Shown here piece after piece: positions 1-8,929 of a stretch of 40,613 nucleotides of DNA (within the stretch, counting starts at the first letter, position 1; every line of letters starts with the position of its first letter). Location of the stretch: positions 1 to 40,613 of the forward strand of contig NZ_SRHY01000030.1 of assembly GCF_004565465.1 (NCBI RefSeq), read 5' to 3'. The translations under genes were made by a program, and so were the position numbers. The notes under the pieces were generated by a model. That model made no database searches and was not told the DNA's origin. It saw nothing but the letters and a program-made list of their open reading frames with translations. The DNA is from Lentibacillus salicampi. GTDB taxonomy: Bacteria; Bacillota; Bacilli; Bacillales; Amphibacillaceae.

Positions 1-373
<373 letters not shown>

Positions 374-540
374 GAAGTTTGTCAAGAGATTGACACCGAT
401 CAATCTCTTGTATGGCTTAGCTAAAAATTGATTCAGGGTTTTATTGGTCTTCCATCAAAATCAAATTTTGACTTCCGACCTCTTACCTCTGACATCTGTT
501 TGTCATACTGGTTGTTTTGTTCAGTTTTCAAGGAGCAAAA
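374..540 (-). promoter_or_regulatory. rRNA leader with boxA antitermination element and pre-16S hairpin
   Basis: Between tRNA-Ile and 16S lies a leader. On the minus strand 537-523 reads TGCTCCTTGAAAACT, nearly identical to the boxA element of Bacillus rRNA leaders, where NusB and S10 load for antitermination. A perfect 11-bp hairpin (383-393 with 400-410, arms CAAGAGATTGA/TCAATCTCTTG) sits about 10 nt before the 16S 5' end and is probably part of precursor processing. I see no convincing -35/-10 pair here, so rRNA may be transcribed from upstream of the tRNA cluster. Confidence 0.7.
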
Positions 541-614
541 TGGGCCTGGGTGGACTCGAACCACCGACCTCACGCTTATCAGGCGTGCGCTCTGACCAAC
601 TGAGCTACAGGCCC
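541..614 (-). tRNA. tRNA-Ile (GAT)
   Basis: A full cloverleaf on the minus strand starts GGGCCTGTAGCTCAG, has anticodon loop CTGATAA (anticodon GAT) and T-arm GGTTCGAGTCC. No CCA is encoded. It is the last tRNA before the 16S gene. Confidence 0.97.
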
Positions 615-619
615 TTAAT

Positions 620-693
620 TGGAGCGGGTGATGGGAATCGAACCCACGACATCAGCTTGGAAGGCTGAGGTTTTACCACTAAACTACACCCGC
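620..693 (-). tRNA. tRNA-Gly (TCC)
   Basis: Minus-strand cloverleaf starts GCGGGTGTAGTTTAGTGG, with anticodon loop CTTCCAA (TCC) and T-loop GTTCGATTCC. The CCA end is encoded. Confidence 0.97.
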
Positions 694-729
694 AACAACA
701 TAAGATAGATAGTTTATTGAAATTTTCGA

Positions 730-806
730 TGGTCGGGAAGACAGGATTTGAACCTGCGACCCCCTGGTCCCAAACCAGGTGCTCTACCAAGCTGAGCTAC
801 TTCCCG
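730..806 (-). tRNA. tRNA-Pro (TGG)
   Basis: Minus-strand cloverleaf starts CGGGAAGTAGCTCAG, with anticodon loop TTTGGGA (TGG) and T-loop GTTCAAATCC. The CCA end is encoded. Confidence 0.97.
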
Positions 807-812
807 TTAATA

Positions 813-889
<77 letters not shown>

Positions 890-946
890 TTTGAAGCAAC
901 ATTCTTCATTGTAACAAGAAAACAAAGCTTTGTCAACAGTTTCAAA

Positions 947-1030
<84 letters not shown>

Positions 1031-1087
1031 GTATTTAAACAAAAATAAAATGCCGTGAAATCCACAGCAATATAAAACAAATAAAAG

Positions 1088-1170
1088 TGCGGATGAAGGG
1101 ACTCGAACCCCCACGTCATAAAGACACTAGATCCTGGGTCTAGCGCGTCTGCCAATTCCGCCACATCCGC
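1088..1170 (-). tRNA. tRNA-Leu (CAG)
   Basis: Minus-strand class II tRNA starts GCGGATGTGGCGGAATTGG. The anticodon arm CTAGA-CCCAGGA-TCTAG gives anticodon CAG, followed by a long variable arm. No CCA is encoded. Confidence 0.95.
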
Positions 1171-1176
1171 GAGTAG

Positions 1177-1253
1177 TGGTGAGCCATGGAGGATTCGAAC
1201 CTCCGACCCTCTGATTAAAAGTCAGATGCTCTGCCAACTGAGCTAATGGCTCA
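1177..1253 (-). tRNA. tRNA-Lys (TTT)
   Basis: Minus-strand cloverleaf starts TGAGCCATTAGCTCAG, with anticodon loop CTTTTAA (TTT) and CCA encoded. The 233-nt gap that follows (1254-1486) holds no gene that I can see. It is the only long spacer inside the tRNA cluster. Confidence 0.97.
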
Positions 1254-1486
1254 TGCTATATTATAAAAACATTTGAATTTACAGTGATACGTTGTTCCAT
1301 CTTATTGCATTGATGATCGTCTGCTAAAAGCAACCGACGCATTTCTGTAAATGGCAGACTGTTAGATACCTTGAGTAACTTGCAGCCCATCTTACAATGA
1401 AAAAACTGCACTCGCTTGTCCTTTATGAATAAAGTGTTTCTCTGATAAAATCATTCAGAATCATACGTTTTGACATTAAAAGAAAG

Positions 1487-1561
1487 TGGCTGGGCTAGCT
1501 GGATTCGAACCAGCGAATCACGGGATCAAAACCCGATGCCTTACCGCTTGGCTATAGCCCA
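1487..1561 (-). tRNA. tRNA-Gln (TTG)
   Basis: Minus-strand cloverleaf starts TGGGCTATAGCCAAG, with anticodon loop TTTTGAT (TTG) and CCA encoded. Confidence 0.97.
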
Positions 1562-1566
1562 AAGAA

Positions 1567-1643
1567 TGGCGGTCCGGACGGGACTCGAACCCGCGACCTC
1601 CTGCGTGACAGGCAGGCATTCTAACCAGCTGAACTACCGGACC
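1567..1643 (-). tRNA. tRNA-Asp (GTC)
   Basis: Minus-strand cloverleaf starts GGTCCGGTAGTTCAG, with anticodon loop CTGTCAC (GTC) and CCA encoded. Confidence 0.97.
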
Positions 1644-1671
1644 CAACCGCTTTAGCTTAAAAAACATATAG

Positions 1672-1743
1672 TGACCCGTACGGGACTCGAACCCGTGTTA
1701 CCGCCGTGAAAGGGCGGTGTCTTAACCGCTTGACCAACGGGCC
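1672..1743 (-). tRNA. tRNA-Glu (TTC)
   Basis: Minus-strand cloverleaf starts GGCCCGTTGGTCAAG, with anticodon loop CTTTCAC (TTC). No CCA is encoded. Confidence 0.96.
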
Positions 1744-1749
1744 ATAACA

Positions 1750-1840
1750 TGGCGGAGAAGGAGGGATTTGAACCCTCGCGCCGTTTACACGACCTACACC
1801 CTTAGCAGGGGCGCCTCTTCAGCCACTTGAGTACTTCTCC
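1750..1840 (-). tRNA. tRNA-Ser (GCT)
   Basis: Minus-strand class II tRNA of 91 nt starts GGAGAAGTACTCAAG. It has anticodon loop CTGCTAA (GCT), a long variable arm and an encoded CCA. Confidence 0.96.
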
Positions 1841-1846
1841 ATATAA

Positions 1847-1921
1847 TGGCTCCACAGGCAGGATTCGAACCTGCGACCGATCGGTTAACAGCCGATTGCT
1901 CTACCACTGAGCTACTGTGGA
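1847..1921 (-). tRNA. tRNA-Asn (GTT)
   Basis: Minus-strand cloverleaf starts TCCACAGTAGCTCAG, with anticodon loop CTGTTAA (GTT) and CCA encoded. It is the first gene of the tRNA cluster. tRNA-Asn also heads the comparable B. subtilis cluster. Confidence 0.97.
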
Positions 1922-2107
1922 ATAATCTAAAACTGTTTATCAAAGTAATCAAAAGCAGCATGTTGCGCTCATTGTACTATACGTTACATCAACAACATCA
2001 GACTTCGCCACAGAAATAAACATAAATGTTGATTCAGTCATCAACACCGTCAGATACTCTGAAATATGTAAAAAACATTCCATTCACCTAACGACGCGAC
2101 GAAAAAT

Positions 2108-2136
2108 ATCTTACAATACATGAAACTAAATGTCAA
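2108..2136 (-). promoter_or_regulatory. Candidate sigma-A promoter of the tRNA-rRNA cluster
   Basis: On the minus strand a perfect -35 TTGACA (2136-2131) is followed after 17 nt by TAAGAT (2113-2108). It lies about 190 nt upstream of tRNA-Asn. It is the only good -35/-10 pair I found ahead of the cluster. Confidence 0.5.
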
Positions 2137-2412
2137 TATCTTTTCCGAAGGTTTTTTTAACCGGCAAATCTACTTATGAATAAATGGGATTTTAAGGCTT
2201 GTTTAATTTAACATGCATAACGGATTTCGTCAACAATACAATAGAACAATTTGTCGTTTTGACGAGCATGGATTCACTCCCCCCGGGCGGTTCAGAGTGG
2301 AATGGAGCGCTTGTCCAAGTACCGGGCGCTCCTATTAAATGGACCACATCGTCGTTAACCTCCCCACTTCAAGCTGAGATGAGTGAAGGTTATCCAATTG
2401 TCCAAACTCCTT
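2137..2412. other. Intergenic region between tRNA cluster and sprT-like gene
   Basis: No credible gene. The only clear structure is an inverted repeat at 2304-2332 with perfect 7-bp arms (GGAGCGC/GCGCTCC) around a 15-nt loop. No T-run follows on either strand, so it is not an ordinary terminator. Confidence 0.4.
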
Positions 2413-2877
2413 TCATTCCCCGTTGTTCGCCAGAGCCAGTTTTCCTCCGCATTTTCCACATCTATATTTATTAAGGTTAATCCGCTGCAATCGTTTATAA
2501 ATATGATGACATTTCTGGCATTTATACATATACTTCGGGCGTTTCTCGGCTGATGGCAAAGGCGAGCAATGTCTTGGCGAGCCTGTCTGCTTTAAAAGGT
2601 TCTTAAAATCCTGATCACCATGTTTATAGCCCTTCCCTTCTATATGAAGATGATAATGGCAAAGTTCATGTTTAAGGATTCCGGCAACCTCTTTTTCATC
2701 ACACTCAAAAACGTATTTGGGATTCAATTCGATCGTTCGTTTTGCCGGAAGATATCTCCCGCCGGTTGTTCTGAGCCGATCGTTGAATCTTACACCATCC
2801 ATAAAAGGTTTATGGAAATATTGACGGGAAAGACGATCAACCCATTCATATAAATTATTCTCATTTAGAATAGTCAC
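2413..2877 (-). CDS. SprT-like zinc metalloprotein (YdcK family)
   Basis: A protein of about 154 aa with the SprT zinc motif HELCHYH (HExxH type) in the middle and a C-terminal zinc ribbon built from two CxxC pairs (YKCQKC and YRCGKC). Bacterial members are uncharacterised; they resemble the protease domain of eukaryotic Spartan. B. subtilis YdcK is about the same length and also sits between tex and a tRNA cluster. Start choice: AAGGAAGG precedes two in-frame candidates, TTG at 2883 (3 nt away) and GTG at 2877 (9 nt away). I prefer the GTG. Family assignment is firm; the cellular role is unknown. Confidence 0.88.
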   Translation of the reverse strand: MTILNENNLYEWVDRLSRQYFHKPFMDGVRFNDRLRTTGGRYLPAKRTIELNPKYVFECDEKEVAGILKHELCHYHLHIEGKGYKHGDQDFKNLLKQTGSPRHCSPLPSAEKRPKYMYKCQKCHHIYKRLQRINLNKYRCGKCGGKLALANNGE

Positions 2878-3069
2878 TTGCAAAAACCTTCCTTATCATC
2901 AGCCACGATACAGGGCTTACTCTCGTTTAGCTTCCGACGGGATTACAGCCACTCGGAATTGCTAATCCATACTATTTACAGAAGACATTATGACAAGTGA
3001 AATTTATTATCAACACGTTGCCTGAATGTCGTACTGAAAAATACTATTTAAAATTATTATGATTAAATA

Positions 3070-3125
3070 TTGATTTTTAATCAATTTATATTATAATAGG
3101 ACACAGGTGTTGAGAATGATTATTC
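3070..3125 (+). promoter_or_regulatory. Promoter-like pair followed by a Fur-like box
   Basis: TTGATT (3070-3075), 16 nt, then a perfect TATAAT (3092-3097). About 13 nt further on, 3111-3125 reads TGAGAATGATTATTC, matching 12 of 15 positions of the 7-1-7 Fur consensus TGATAATNATTATCA. No ORF follows for 280 nt, so the transcript would be a long catalase leader, a small RNA or a relic. Confidence 0.35.
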
Positions 3126-3308
3126 AAAGTTGCGAAGTCAGAATTCCAAGGTGCCACTAACATACTAAATGGGCCTCACATTTATCAATATTTCCATCCG
3201 AATAGATATCGGTAAGAAAACCATTATAGGATTTTATAATGTTCGTTTATCACCCTGCTGGTTCAATAGTAACTACACCATAGCAAACGGTTCTTTTTTC
3301 CGCAATTT

Positions 3309-3324
3309 TGTGATTCTGATCACC
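3309..3324 (+). promoter_or_regulatory. CRP/FNR-family-like palindrome upstream of catalase
   Basis: TGTGA-N6-TCACC, one base from the symmetrical TGTGA-N6-TCACA recognised by Bacillus Fnr and related regulators. It lies 30 nt before TATAAT at 3354-3359, a position suited to activation. The function is inferred. Confidence 0.35.
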
Positions 3325-3369
3325 TAATCTATCAGTCTATTTCATAGTATTATTATAATCACTATGTTA

Positions 3370-3384
3370 TTATAATAATTGTAA
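3370..3384 (+). promoter_or_regulatory. PerR-type operator of the catalase gene
   Basis: TTATAATAATTGTAA matches the PerR consensus TTATAATNATTATAA at 14 of 15 positions. It overlaps a TATAAT (3371-3376) just upstream of the catalase ribosome-binding site. Peroxide-responsive derepression by PerR is the known control of vegetative catalase in Bacillus. Confidence 0.7.
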
Positions 3385-3407
3385 AAAATACAGGAGGGAA
3401 TATATTC

Positions 3408-4904
3408 ATGAGTGAACATGAAAATAAGAAGAAACTGACAACGGCATTTGGTGCTCCAGTTCCTAACGATGACGATTCCAAAACTGCCGGCAAACGCGGG
3501 CCACTGTTAATGGAAGATTACTGGTTCCTGGAAAAAATGGCGCATTTCGACAGAGAAGTCATTCCTGAACGCCGCATGCACGCAAGAGGAGCCGGTGCAT
3601 ATGGTACATTTACCGTAACACATGATATTACAAAATATACAAAAGCAGCTATATTCTCTGAAATTGGCAAGAAGACGGATATGTTCATCCGTTTCTCAAC
3701 TGTTGCCGGTGAACGCGGAGCTCCGGAAGCAGAACGTGACATCCGCGGGACAGCCATGAAATACTACACAGAAGAAGGCAACTGGGATCTTGTTGGTAAT
3801 AACACACCTGTATTCTTCATGCGGGATCCTAAAAGATTCACAGATTTAAACCACGTTGTAAAGCGTAATCCTAAAACAAACTTAAAAGATGCAAATGCTA
3901 AATACGACTTCTGGTCTTTACTGCCCGAATCCCTTCACCAGGTTACCGTTGTGAATAGTAACCGGGGCATTCCAGCAAGCTTCAGGAACATGCATTTATT
4001 CAGCAGTCATGCGTATAGTATGATTAATGCTGAGAATGAACGTGTATGGGTCAAATTCCATTTCCGCACACAGCAGGGCATTAAAAACCTGAAAGATGAT
4101 GAAGCGGGAACACTAAGAGGAAGTGAACCTGACAGCCATACAAAAGATCTGTATAATGCTATCGCAAACGGCTACTATCCAAAATGGACATTATATATTC
4201 AGGTCATGACCGAAGAGGAAGCCGAAAACATGCCATACAACCCATTTGACTTGACGAAAGTCTGGTATAAAGAGGACTTCCCGCTAATTGAAGTCGGCGA
4301 GCTGGAGCTTAACCGCAATCCGGAAAACTACTTTACTGAAGTAGAACAGGCTGCATTTGCACCGACAAACATTGTGCCTGGCATTGGCTTCTCGCCGGAC
4401 AAAATGTTGCAGGGCCGTATCTTCTCTTATAGCGATACACAGCGTTATCGTTTAGGGGTCAATCATTGGCAAATCCCGGTTAACTACCCTAAAAATGCGA
4501 AGAATTTCCATCCATACCATCGTGATGGTGCGATGCGCGTTTTGAATGGAGATGAAGGTGGACAGGTTTCTTACTCACCTAACAGTTATGGTGAGTGGGA
4601 AGACCAAAAAGACCTTACAGAACCGGCTCTTGAAATAAACGGTCCGGCCGATTATCACAACTTCCGTGAAGATGATGATAATTATTACGAGCAGCCAGGA
4701 AAACTGTTCCGTCTCCTGAGTCCGGAAGAACAAGAAGATTTGTTCTACAATACGGCGAATGACATGGAAGGTGCAACCAAAGAAGTTAAACTGCGGCATA
4801 TCACAAACTGCTACAAAGCTGACCCTGCCTATGGTGAAGGTGTAGCCAAAGCTGCCGGTATCTCACTGAGCGAAGTGGAAGCAGCTGTCAGTAAAGAAGA
4901 CTGA
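3408..4904 (+). CDS. katA: Heme catalase, small-subunit clade (KatA type)
   Basis: A 498-aa monofunctional catalase that converts hydrogen peroxide to water and oxygen in the cytoplasm. The catalytic His58 lies in [12 protein letters not shown], the distal Asn131 in [10 protein letters not shown], and the proximal heme ligand Tyr341 in the [14 protein letters not shown] motif. The length fits the short-subunit clade, with no C-terminal flavodoxin-like domain. The start follows AGGAGGG with normal spacing. A PerR-type box overlaps the promoter, and an intrinsic terminator follows the stop. The gene sits between the sprT-like gene and tex, which are adjacent in B. subtilis, so it looks like an insertion relative to that order. 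Paralogue naming (katA) is by similarity. Confidence 0.96.
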   Translation: MSEHENKKKLTTAFGAPVPNDDDSKTAGKRGPLLMEDYWFLEKMAHFDREVIPERRMHARGAGAYGTFTVTHDITKYTKAAIFSEIGKKTDMFIRFSTVAGERGAPEAERDIRGTAMKYYTEEGNWDLVGNNTPVFFMRDPKRFTDLNHVVKRNPKTNLKDANAKYDFWSLLPESLHQVTVVNSNRGIPASFRNMHLFSSHAYSMINAENERVWVKFHFRTQQGIKNLKDDEAGTLRGSEPDSHTKDLYNAIANGYYPKWTLYIQVMTEEEAENMPYNPFDLTKVWYKEDFPLIEVGELELNRNPENYFTEVEQAAFAPTNIVPGIGFSPDKMLQGRIFSYSDTQRYRLGVNHWQIPVNYPKNAKNFHPYHRDGAMRVLNGDEGGQVSYSPNSYGEWEDQKDLTEPALEINGPADYHNFREDDDNYYEQPGKLFRLLSPEEQEDLFYNTANDMEGATKEVKLRHITNCYKADPAYGEGVAKAAGISLSEVEAAVSKED

Positions 4905-4912
4905 AGTTAAAT

Positions 4913-4945
4913 AAAAAGACTGTCCTAACGGGGCAGTCTTTTTTT
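4913..4945 (+). terminator. Intrinsic terminator after catalase
   Basis: The stem AAGACTGTCC/GGCAGTCTT is followed by seven T's, shortly after the catalase stop. The A-run on the other side could also let it serve the convergent tex gene. Confidence 0.85.
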
Positions 4946-4974
4946 ATACATATTTCAAATCCTTCAAGCGCAGA

Positions 4975-7134
4975 CTACTTGTCATGTCCGACCATCGACA
5001 AAGCGATACGACCTTTATCGATATCGACATTTTCGACCCACACCGTCACGACATCGCCTACTGATGCAATGTCCATCGGGTGCTTAACAAATTGCCTGGC
5101 CATTTTGGAGATATGGACTAATCCATCCTGTTTAACCCCAATATCAACAAACACACCAAAGTCTACAACATTGCGGACGGTACCCTGCATTTCCATGCCT
5201 GGCTGCAGATCATCCATCGAAAGGACATTCTGTTTCAATAATGGTTTCGGCAAGTCATCGCGCGGGTCACGTTCCGGCCGGCCGAGTGCATTGATGATAT
5301 CCTGTAAGGTCGGTACACCAACTTCTAACTCATCCGCTACCGCTTTGACATCAATCGTGTTCAATTGATCACGCAATGTCCTGGTTCCGATATCGTCCAT
5401 CTCGCAGTCAACCATTTTTAAAAGTCGTTCGGCCTGGTCGTAGCTCTCAGGATGAATCGGTGTCCGGTCGAGTGCGTTTTCACCCTCCAGCACGCGCAGA
5501 AAACCGATTCCCTGCTCATATGTTTTCGCCCCAAGGCGCGGAATCTTTTTAAGCTGGCTTCGGTTAATGAACTTCCCATCCTCATCACGTTTTTTCACAA
5601 TATTATTGGCGACTGTTTTGCTTAAACCTGCGACATATTGCAACAACGAGGATGAAGCCGTATTAACATTGACACCAACCTGGTTGACCGCTGTTTCGAC
5701 CACAAATGTCAGGGATTCATTCAGCGCTTTTTGGCTGACATCATGCTGGTACTGCCCAACACCGATTGATTTCGGGTCAATTTTTACAAGCTCAGCCAGC
5801 GGATCCTGGACTCTTCTGGCAATCGATGCAGCACTGCGCTCTTCTACCTGCAGATCCGGAAACTCCTCCCGTGCCAGTTTAGATGCAGAATACACACTAG
5901 CTCCTGCTTCATTGGCGATGATATACGGAATATCCAGTGAATGCTTGCCAATCACATCGGAAATAAACTGCTCTGTCTCTCTGGAGGCTGTCCCATTTCC
6001 GATGGCAATCAATTCAACGTTAAACTGATGGATATAATCCATAACAACCCGCTCTGCACCAGCTGTGTCATGCTTTGGTGCCGTTGGGTAGATCACATCC
6101 ACTTGATGAACCTTGCCTGTTTCATTAACGACAGCCAGTTTGCAGCCTGTCCGATATGCCGGGTCAACACCGAGCACCATTTTCCCTTTTAAAGGCGGCT
6201 GAAGCAAGAGATTTTTCAAGTTTTTGGAAAATACATCAATCGCCTGTTCTTCTGCCTTTTCCGTCAGGCTATTTCGGACTTCCCGTTCAACAGCAGGATG
6301 AATCAGACGTTTGAAACTGTCTTCAATCGCCTCCTGGAGTATGCCGTCTGTCTCCTGATTGGCTTTATTGGTAATCACTTTGCGATGCAAATAGTCCAGT
6401 ATACGTTCTGTCGGCGGTTCAACCGATACTTTCAGCACACCCTCTTTTTCACCGCGGTTTAACGCTAAACTGCGATGTGGGACCATAGAACGAACCGTCT
6501 CATCATACGCGTAGTACATTTCGTAGACGCCTTTTTCATCCTTTGCGGTATCTTTGGATTCCGCATGAATGGCACCGCGCTTGAATGTTTCACTGCGGAT
6601 GTATTCACGGTATTCTGGCTCATCTGAAATCCATTCAGCTATGATATCATTAACACCTTTTAGTACATCTTCAATCGTCTGCAATTCATGTTCATCTGAT
6701 AAGAATTCCGCTGCCTCACTGGCGACATCATTTAATTCCTGTTCCCAAACACGTATTGCAAGTGGCTCAAGTCCTTTTTCCTTTGCCTTTGCGGCCCTTG
6801 TACGGCGTTTTTGCTTGTATGGCCGGTACAGGTCCTCCACCCGCTGTAGTTGTGTAGCCTGTGTGATGTCACGCTTTAATTCTTCGGTCAGCTTTCCCTG
6901 TTCATCAATCAGCCGAATGACTTCCTCTTTCCGTTCAGACAGATTCACGGCGTATTGCCACTTATCCTGAATCAGTTTAATCTGAACCTCATCCAACCCA
7001 TCCGTTGCCTCTTTTCGGTAACGCGCAATAAAGGGTACCGTGTTCCCTTCATTCATTAAATCAATGACTTTTTTGACAGTAGCCGTCTTGACGTCTACTT
7101 CGTTTGCTACCCATTGTTCCAATTCCATAGACAC
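4975..7134 (-). CDS. tex: Tex, S1-domain RNA-binding protein
   Basis: A 719-aa protein of full family length. In order it has an N-terminal helical/HTH region, a YqgF/RuvX-like RNase H fold around residues 320-450 (MVLGVDPAYRTG), helix-hairpin-helix repeats around 490-560, and a C-terminal S1 domain from about residue 640 (GTVRNVVDFGVFVDIGV). Tex binds nucleic acids and associates with transcription; in other bacteria it affects toxin expression and RNA turnover. The start is GTG, 7 nt after GAGGAGG, which fits better than the ATG two codons later. B. subtilis ydcI is the orthologue next to rsbX. Confidence 0.96.
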   Translation of the reverse strand: MSMELEQWVANEVDVKTATVKKVIDLMNEGNTVPFIARYRKEATDGLDEVQIKLIQDKWQYAVNLSERKEEVIRLIDEQGKLTEELKRDITQATQLQRVEDLYRPYKQKRRTRAAKAKEKGLEPLAIRVWEQELNDVASEAAEFLSDEHELQTIEDVLKGVNDIIAEWISDEPEYREYIRSETFKRGAIHAESKDTAKDEKGVYEMYYAYDETVRSMVPHRSLALNRGEKEGVLKVSVEPPTERILDYLHRKVITNKANQETDGILQEAIEDSFKRLIHPAVEREVRNSLTEKAEEQAIDVFSKNLKNLLLQPPLKGKMVLGVDPAYRTGCKLAVVNETGKVHQVDVIYPTAPKHDTAGAERVVMDYIHQFNVELIAIGNGTASRETEQFISDVIGKHSLDIPYIIANEAGASVYSASKLAREEFPDLQVEERSAASIARRVQDPLAELVKIDPKSIGVGQYQHDVSQKALNESLTFVVETAVNQVGVNVNTASSSLLQYVAGLSKTVANNIVKKRDEDGKFINRSQLKKIPRLGAKTYEQGIGFLRVLEGENALDRTPIHPESYDQAERLLKMVDCEMDDIGTRTLRDQLNTIDVKAVADELEVGVPTLQDIINALGRPERDPRDDLPKPLLKQNVLSMDDLQPGMEMQGTVRNVVDFGVFVDIGVKQDGLVHISKMARQFVKHPMDIASVGDVVTVWVENVDIDKGRIALSMVGHDK

Positions 7135-7274
7135 TTATGTTCCTCCTCGTTCGGTCCTCCACGATACAGGTCACAACCGCAATAGGGATAGTCTCCTCTG
7201 CACTTTAGTCGTTGGCCCACTTGATCAATCGAGAGACACGCTACACCTTATTCTATCAAAAAAATCTCCAAATG

Positions 7275-7302
7275 AAAAAAGACCGACCCATTGAAGCCGA
7301 TC
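7275..7302 (-). terminator. Intrinsic terminator downstream of the sigB operon
   Basis: On the minus strand a GC-rich stem with wobble pairs (GATCGGCT/GGTCGGTC) is followed by six T's. It ends the rsbX transcript after passing through the palindromic repeat at 7311-7534. Confidence 0.65.
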
Positions 7303-7310
7303 CTAGGAGC

Positions 7311-7534
7311 CTTGGACAAAAGTAGCTTTATTAAGGAAAGATCCGAACTAGTTGGAGCATATAACCCGCTCCGGAAATATACTTCGCTTTCCGCGGGCGG
7401 CTGGTGAGCCTCCTTGTGCTTCGCACTGCGGGGTCTCACCGAGGCCTTTCCTCCCGCAGGAGTCTACGTATATTTCCTCCGCTATAGCAATGTATTGTTC
7501 GTTTTTAGTTTTATACATCTTAGTTCTGTCCAAG
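7311..7534. repeat. Palindromic intergenic repeat (about 224 bp), full copy
   Basis: The ends form a perfect 8-bp inverted repeat (CTTGGACA at 7311-7318, TGTCCAAG at 7527-7534). Inside is a nested palindrome: GGAAATATAC (7373-7382) pairs with GTATATTTCC (7468-7477), and GGTGAG pairs with CTCACC around a GTGC-TTC-GCAC hairpin. The right end stops 5 nt from the rsbX stop codon. A truncated relative lies at 19146-19260. I recognise this type of GGACAAAA/CTTTCCGCGGGCGG element as a dispersed repeat of Bacillaceae, but copy number here is unknown. ORFs within it are not genes. Confidence 0.75.
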
Positions 7535-7538
7535 ATTC

Positions 7539-8141
7539 CTATCTCTCGTATCGTATGGCAATTAACGTGGTATCATCCGCTCTAACGTCCTCATCCACAT
7601 AACCGGCAAACGATTGAACAACCTGGTGGACATCCTTGTTCAACAAAAAACGCTGCGATAAATCCTTATCTGTAACGCCATCCGAAAATAAAATGAACCG
7701 TGTTTGTTGATCAAGCTTATCTGTTACCACTTTAAACGACCTGTGATATCCAGCCAGATAACCGGCATTGGGAATACTCCGCTTCCTCTTACCGTCCTCA
7801 GTCATCGTCACAACGCCAATATTCCCAATGGATGAAAAGGAATATTGGTGTATCCGGAAATCGATCCGCAAAATCCCGATAACCGCCCCGCGTTTTCCTG
7901 ACAGCTGTTGATTACACTTTTTAATCAGTTGTTCAACCGTTACATTAGTGTTTTCCCTTATGATGCTAATCACAATTTCAGAGGACTCCTTGGCAAACTC
8001 GCCGCTCCCTAAACCATCTGCCAATGCACAGACATATTCATCATCTGTTTCTATATAAAAATAGCTGTCACCGCAATAATATTGGTTCTTTTTTGCTTTT
8101 TGAAAGACAGCTGTTTCCACTCTGTTGAATCTACTGCTCAA
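7539..8141 (-). CDS. rsbX: RsbX, PP2C-type feedback phosphatase of the stressosome
   Basis: A 200-aa phosphatase that dephosphorylates RsbS and RsbR to reset the stressosome after stress. PP2C metal-site motifs are visible: GDSYFYIE near the N-terminus, ALADGLGSGE, ILFSDGVTD, and RADDTTLIAI near the C-terminus. The start is TTG, overlapping the sigB stop (TTGA), with GGAG a suitable distance upstream inside sigB, so the two are probably translationally coupled. It is the last gene of the operon, as in B. subtilis. Confidence 0.95.
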   Translation of the reverse strand: MSSRFNRVETAVFQKAKKNQYYCGDSYFYIETDDEYVCALADGLGSGEFAKESSEIVISIIRENTNVTVEQLIKKCNQQLSGKRGAVIGILRIDFRIHQYSFSSIGNIGVVTMTEDGKRKRSIPNAGYLAGYHRSFKVVTDKLDQQTRFILFSDGVTDKDLSQRFLLNKDVHQVVQSFAGYVDEDVRADDTTLIAIRYER

Positions 8142-8929
8142 TCCCGAATCTCCACACTTTCACTCTGCAGTGCTTCGCGGAGTTTTCGTAATGAGCGGCG
8201 TTGCAGTCGTGATACATGCATCTGGGATATCCCAAGTCTTTCACCAGTTTCTTTCTGACTCATATGCTCAAAATAGGTACAGCGCAAAATCTCCTGTTCA
8301 CGTTCAGACAGGACGGGCAGTATTTTTTCCAGCAGCATGCGCTGGTCAACGTTGTCAAAGCCGCTGTCACGATTCCCGATCAAATCCAATATGGCAACGG
8401 TACTGCCTTCAGAATCGGCTTCGATTTTCCTGTCAACGGAAAGGGCCTTATAGCTTTTACCCATCTCCATCGTTTCCAGCACTTCTTCTTCCGAGACATT
8501 TAAATAATCCGCAATTTCCGGAACAGTCGGCGAGTTCTGGTTCTCGGTCGTTAATTCATCCGCAGCCTTTCGAATTTTTGGACCCAATTCCTTAATTCGG
8601 CGGGGAACATGTACACTCCACGTCTTATCACGAATAAACCGTTTAATCTCACCGATAATCGTCGGAATGGCGAAAGACTCAAACGATTTGCCGAACGAAG
8701 CATCATACCGTCTGACCGCCGCGATCAAACCGATCATGCCTACTTGTGTCAGGTCTTCATGGATACTACTGTTTTTGGAATACTTTCTGGCAATGGATTC
8801 AACCAGATCCGTGTAAGTCAGGACAATCGTTTCTTGCAATGGCTCATTTTCCGGGTCTTTCTGGAGGTCTTCGATACATTGATAAATGTCGTCTCGATTT
8901 TTATTGGGTTGTTGAGATTTGGTCGTCAT
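8138..8929 (-). CDS. sigB: RNA polymerase sigma factor SigB
   Basis: A sigma-70 family factor of 263 aa that directs the general stress regulon. Region 2 is visible (LVESIARKYSKNSSIHEDLTQVGMIGLI, then DASFGKSFESFAIPTIIGEIKRFIRD), then region 3 and a region 4 helix-turn-helix (MSQKETGERLGISQMHVSRLQRRSLRKL). I place the start at ATG 8929, which follows GAGGTGG and gives the family length; an upstream in-frame codon adds seven residues without support. The gene overlaps the end of rsbW by 29 nt. Sigma-B-type promoters at 9766-9791, 18311-18336, 27081-27105 and 38173-38197 are probable targets. Confidence 0.97.
   Translation of the reverse strand: MTTKSQQPNKNRDDIYQCIEDLQKDPENEPLQETIVLTYTDLVESIARKYSKNSSIHEDLTQVGMIGLIAAVRRYDASFGKSFESFAIPTIIGEIKRFIRDKTWSVHVPRRIKELGPKIRKAADELTTENQNSPTVPEIADYLNVSEEEVLETMEMGKSYKALSVDRKIEADSEGSTVAILDLIGNRDSGFDNVDQRMLLEKILPVLSEREQEILRCTYFEHMSQKETGERLGISQMHVSRLQRRSLRKLREALQSESVEIRD

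Larger units (their letters stand above)
2884..3407. other. Long regulatory intergenic region upstream of catalase
   Basis: This 524-nt AT-rich stretch has no credible ORF. On the plus strand it contains a promoter-like pair at 3070-3097, a Fur-like box at 3111-3125, a CRP/FNR-type palindrome at 3309-3324 and a PerR-type box at 3370-3384. Each is listed separately. Confidence 0.6.

Noticed and set aside
1260..1265. Perfect TATAAT on the minus strand immediately before tRNA-Lys
   Set aside because: It ends only 6 nt before the mature tRNA 5' end and lacks a -35 element at 16-18 nt, so it would give a leaderless tRNA.
2199..2474. 91-codon plus-strand frame upstream of and overlapping the sprT-like gene
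   Set aside because: It overlaps the zinc-ribbon end of the sprT-like gene, has no Shine-Dalgarno and shows no conserved composition.
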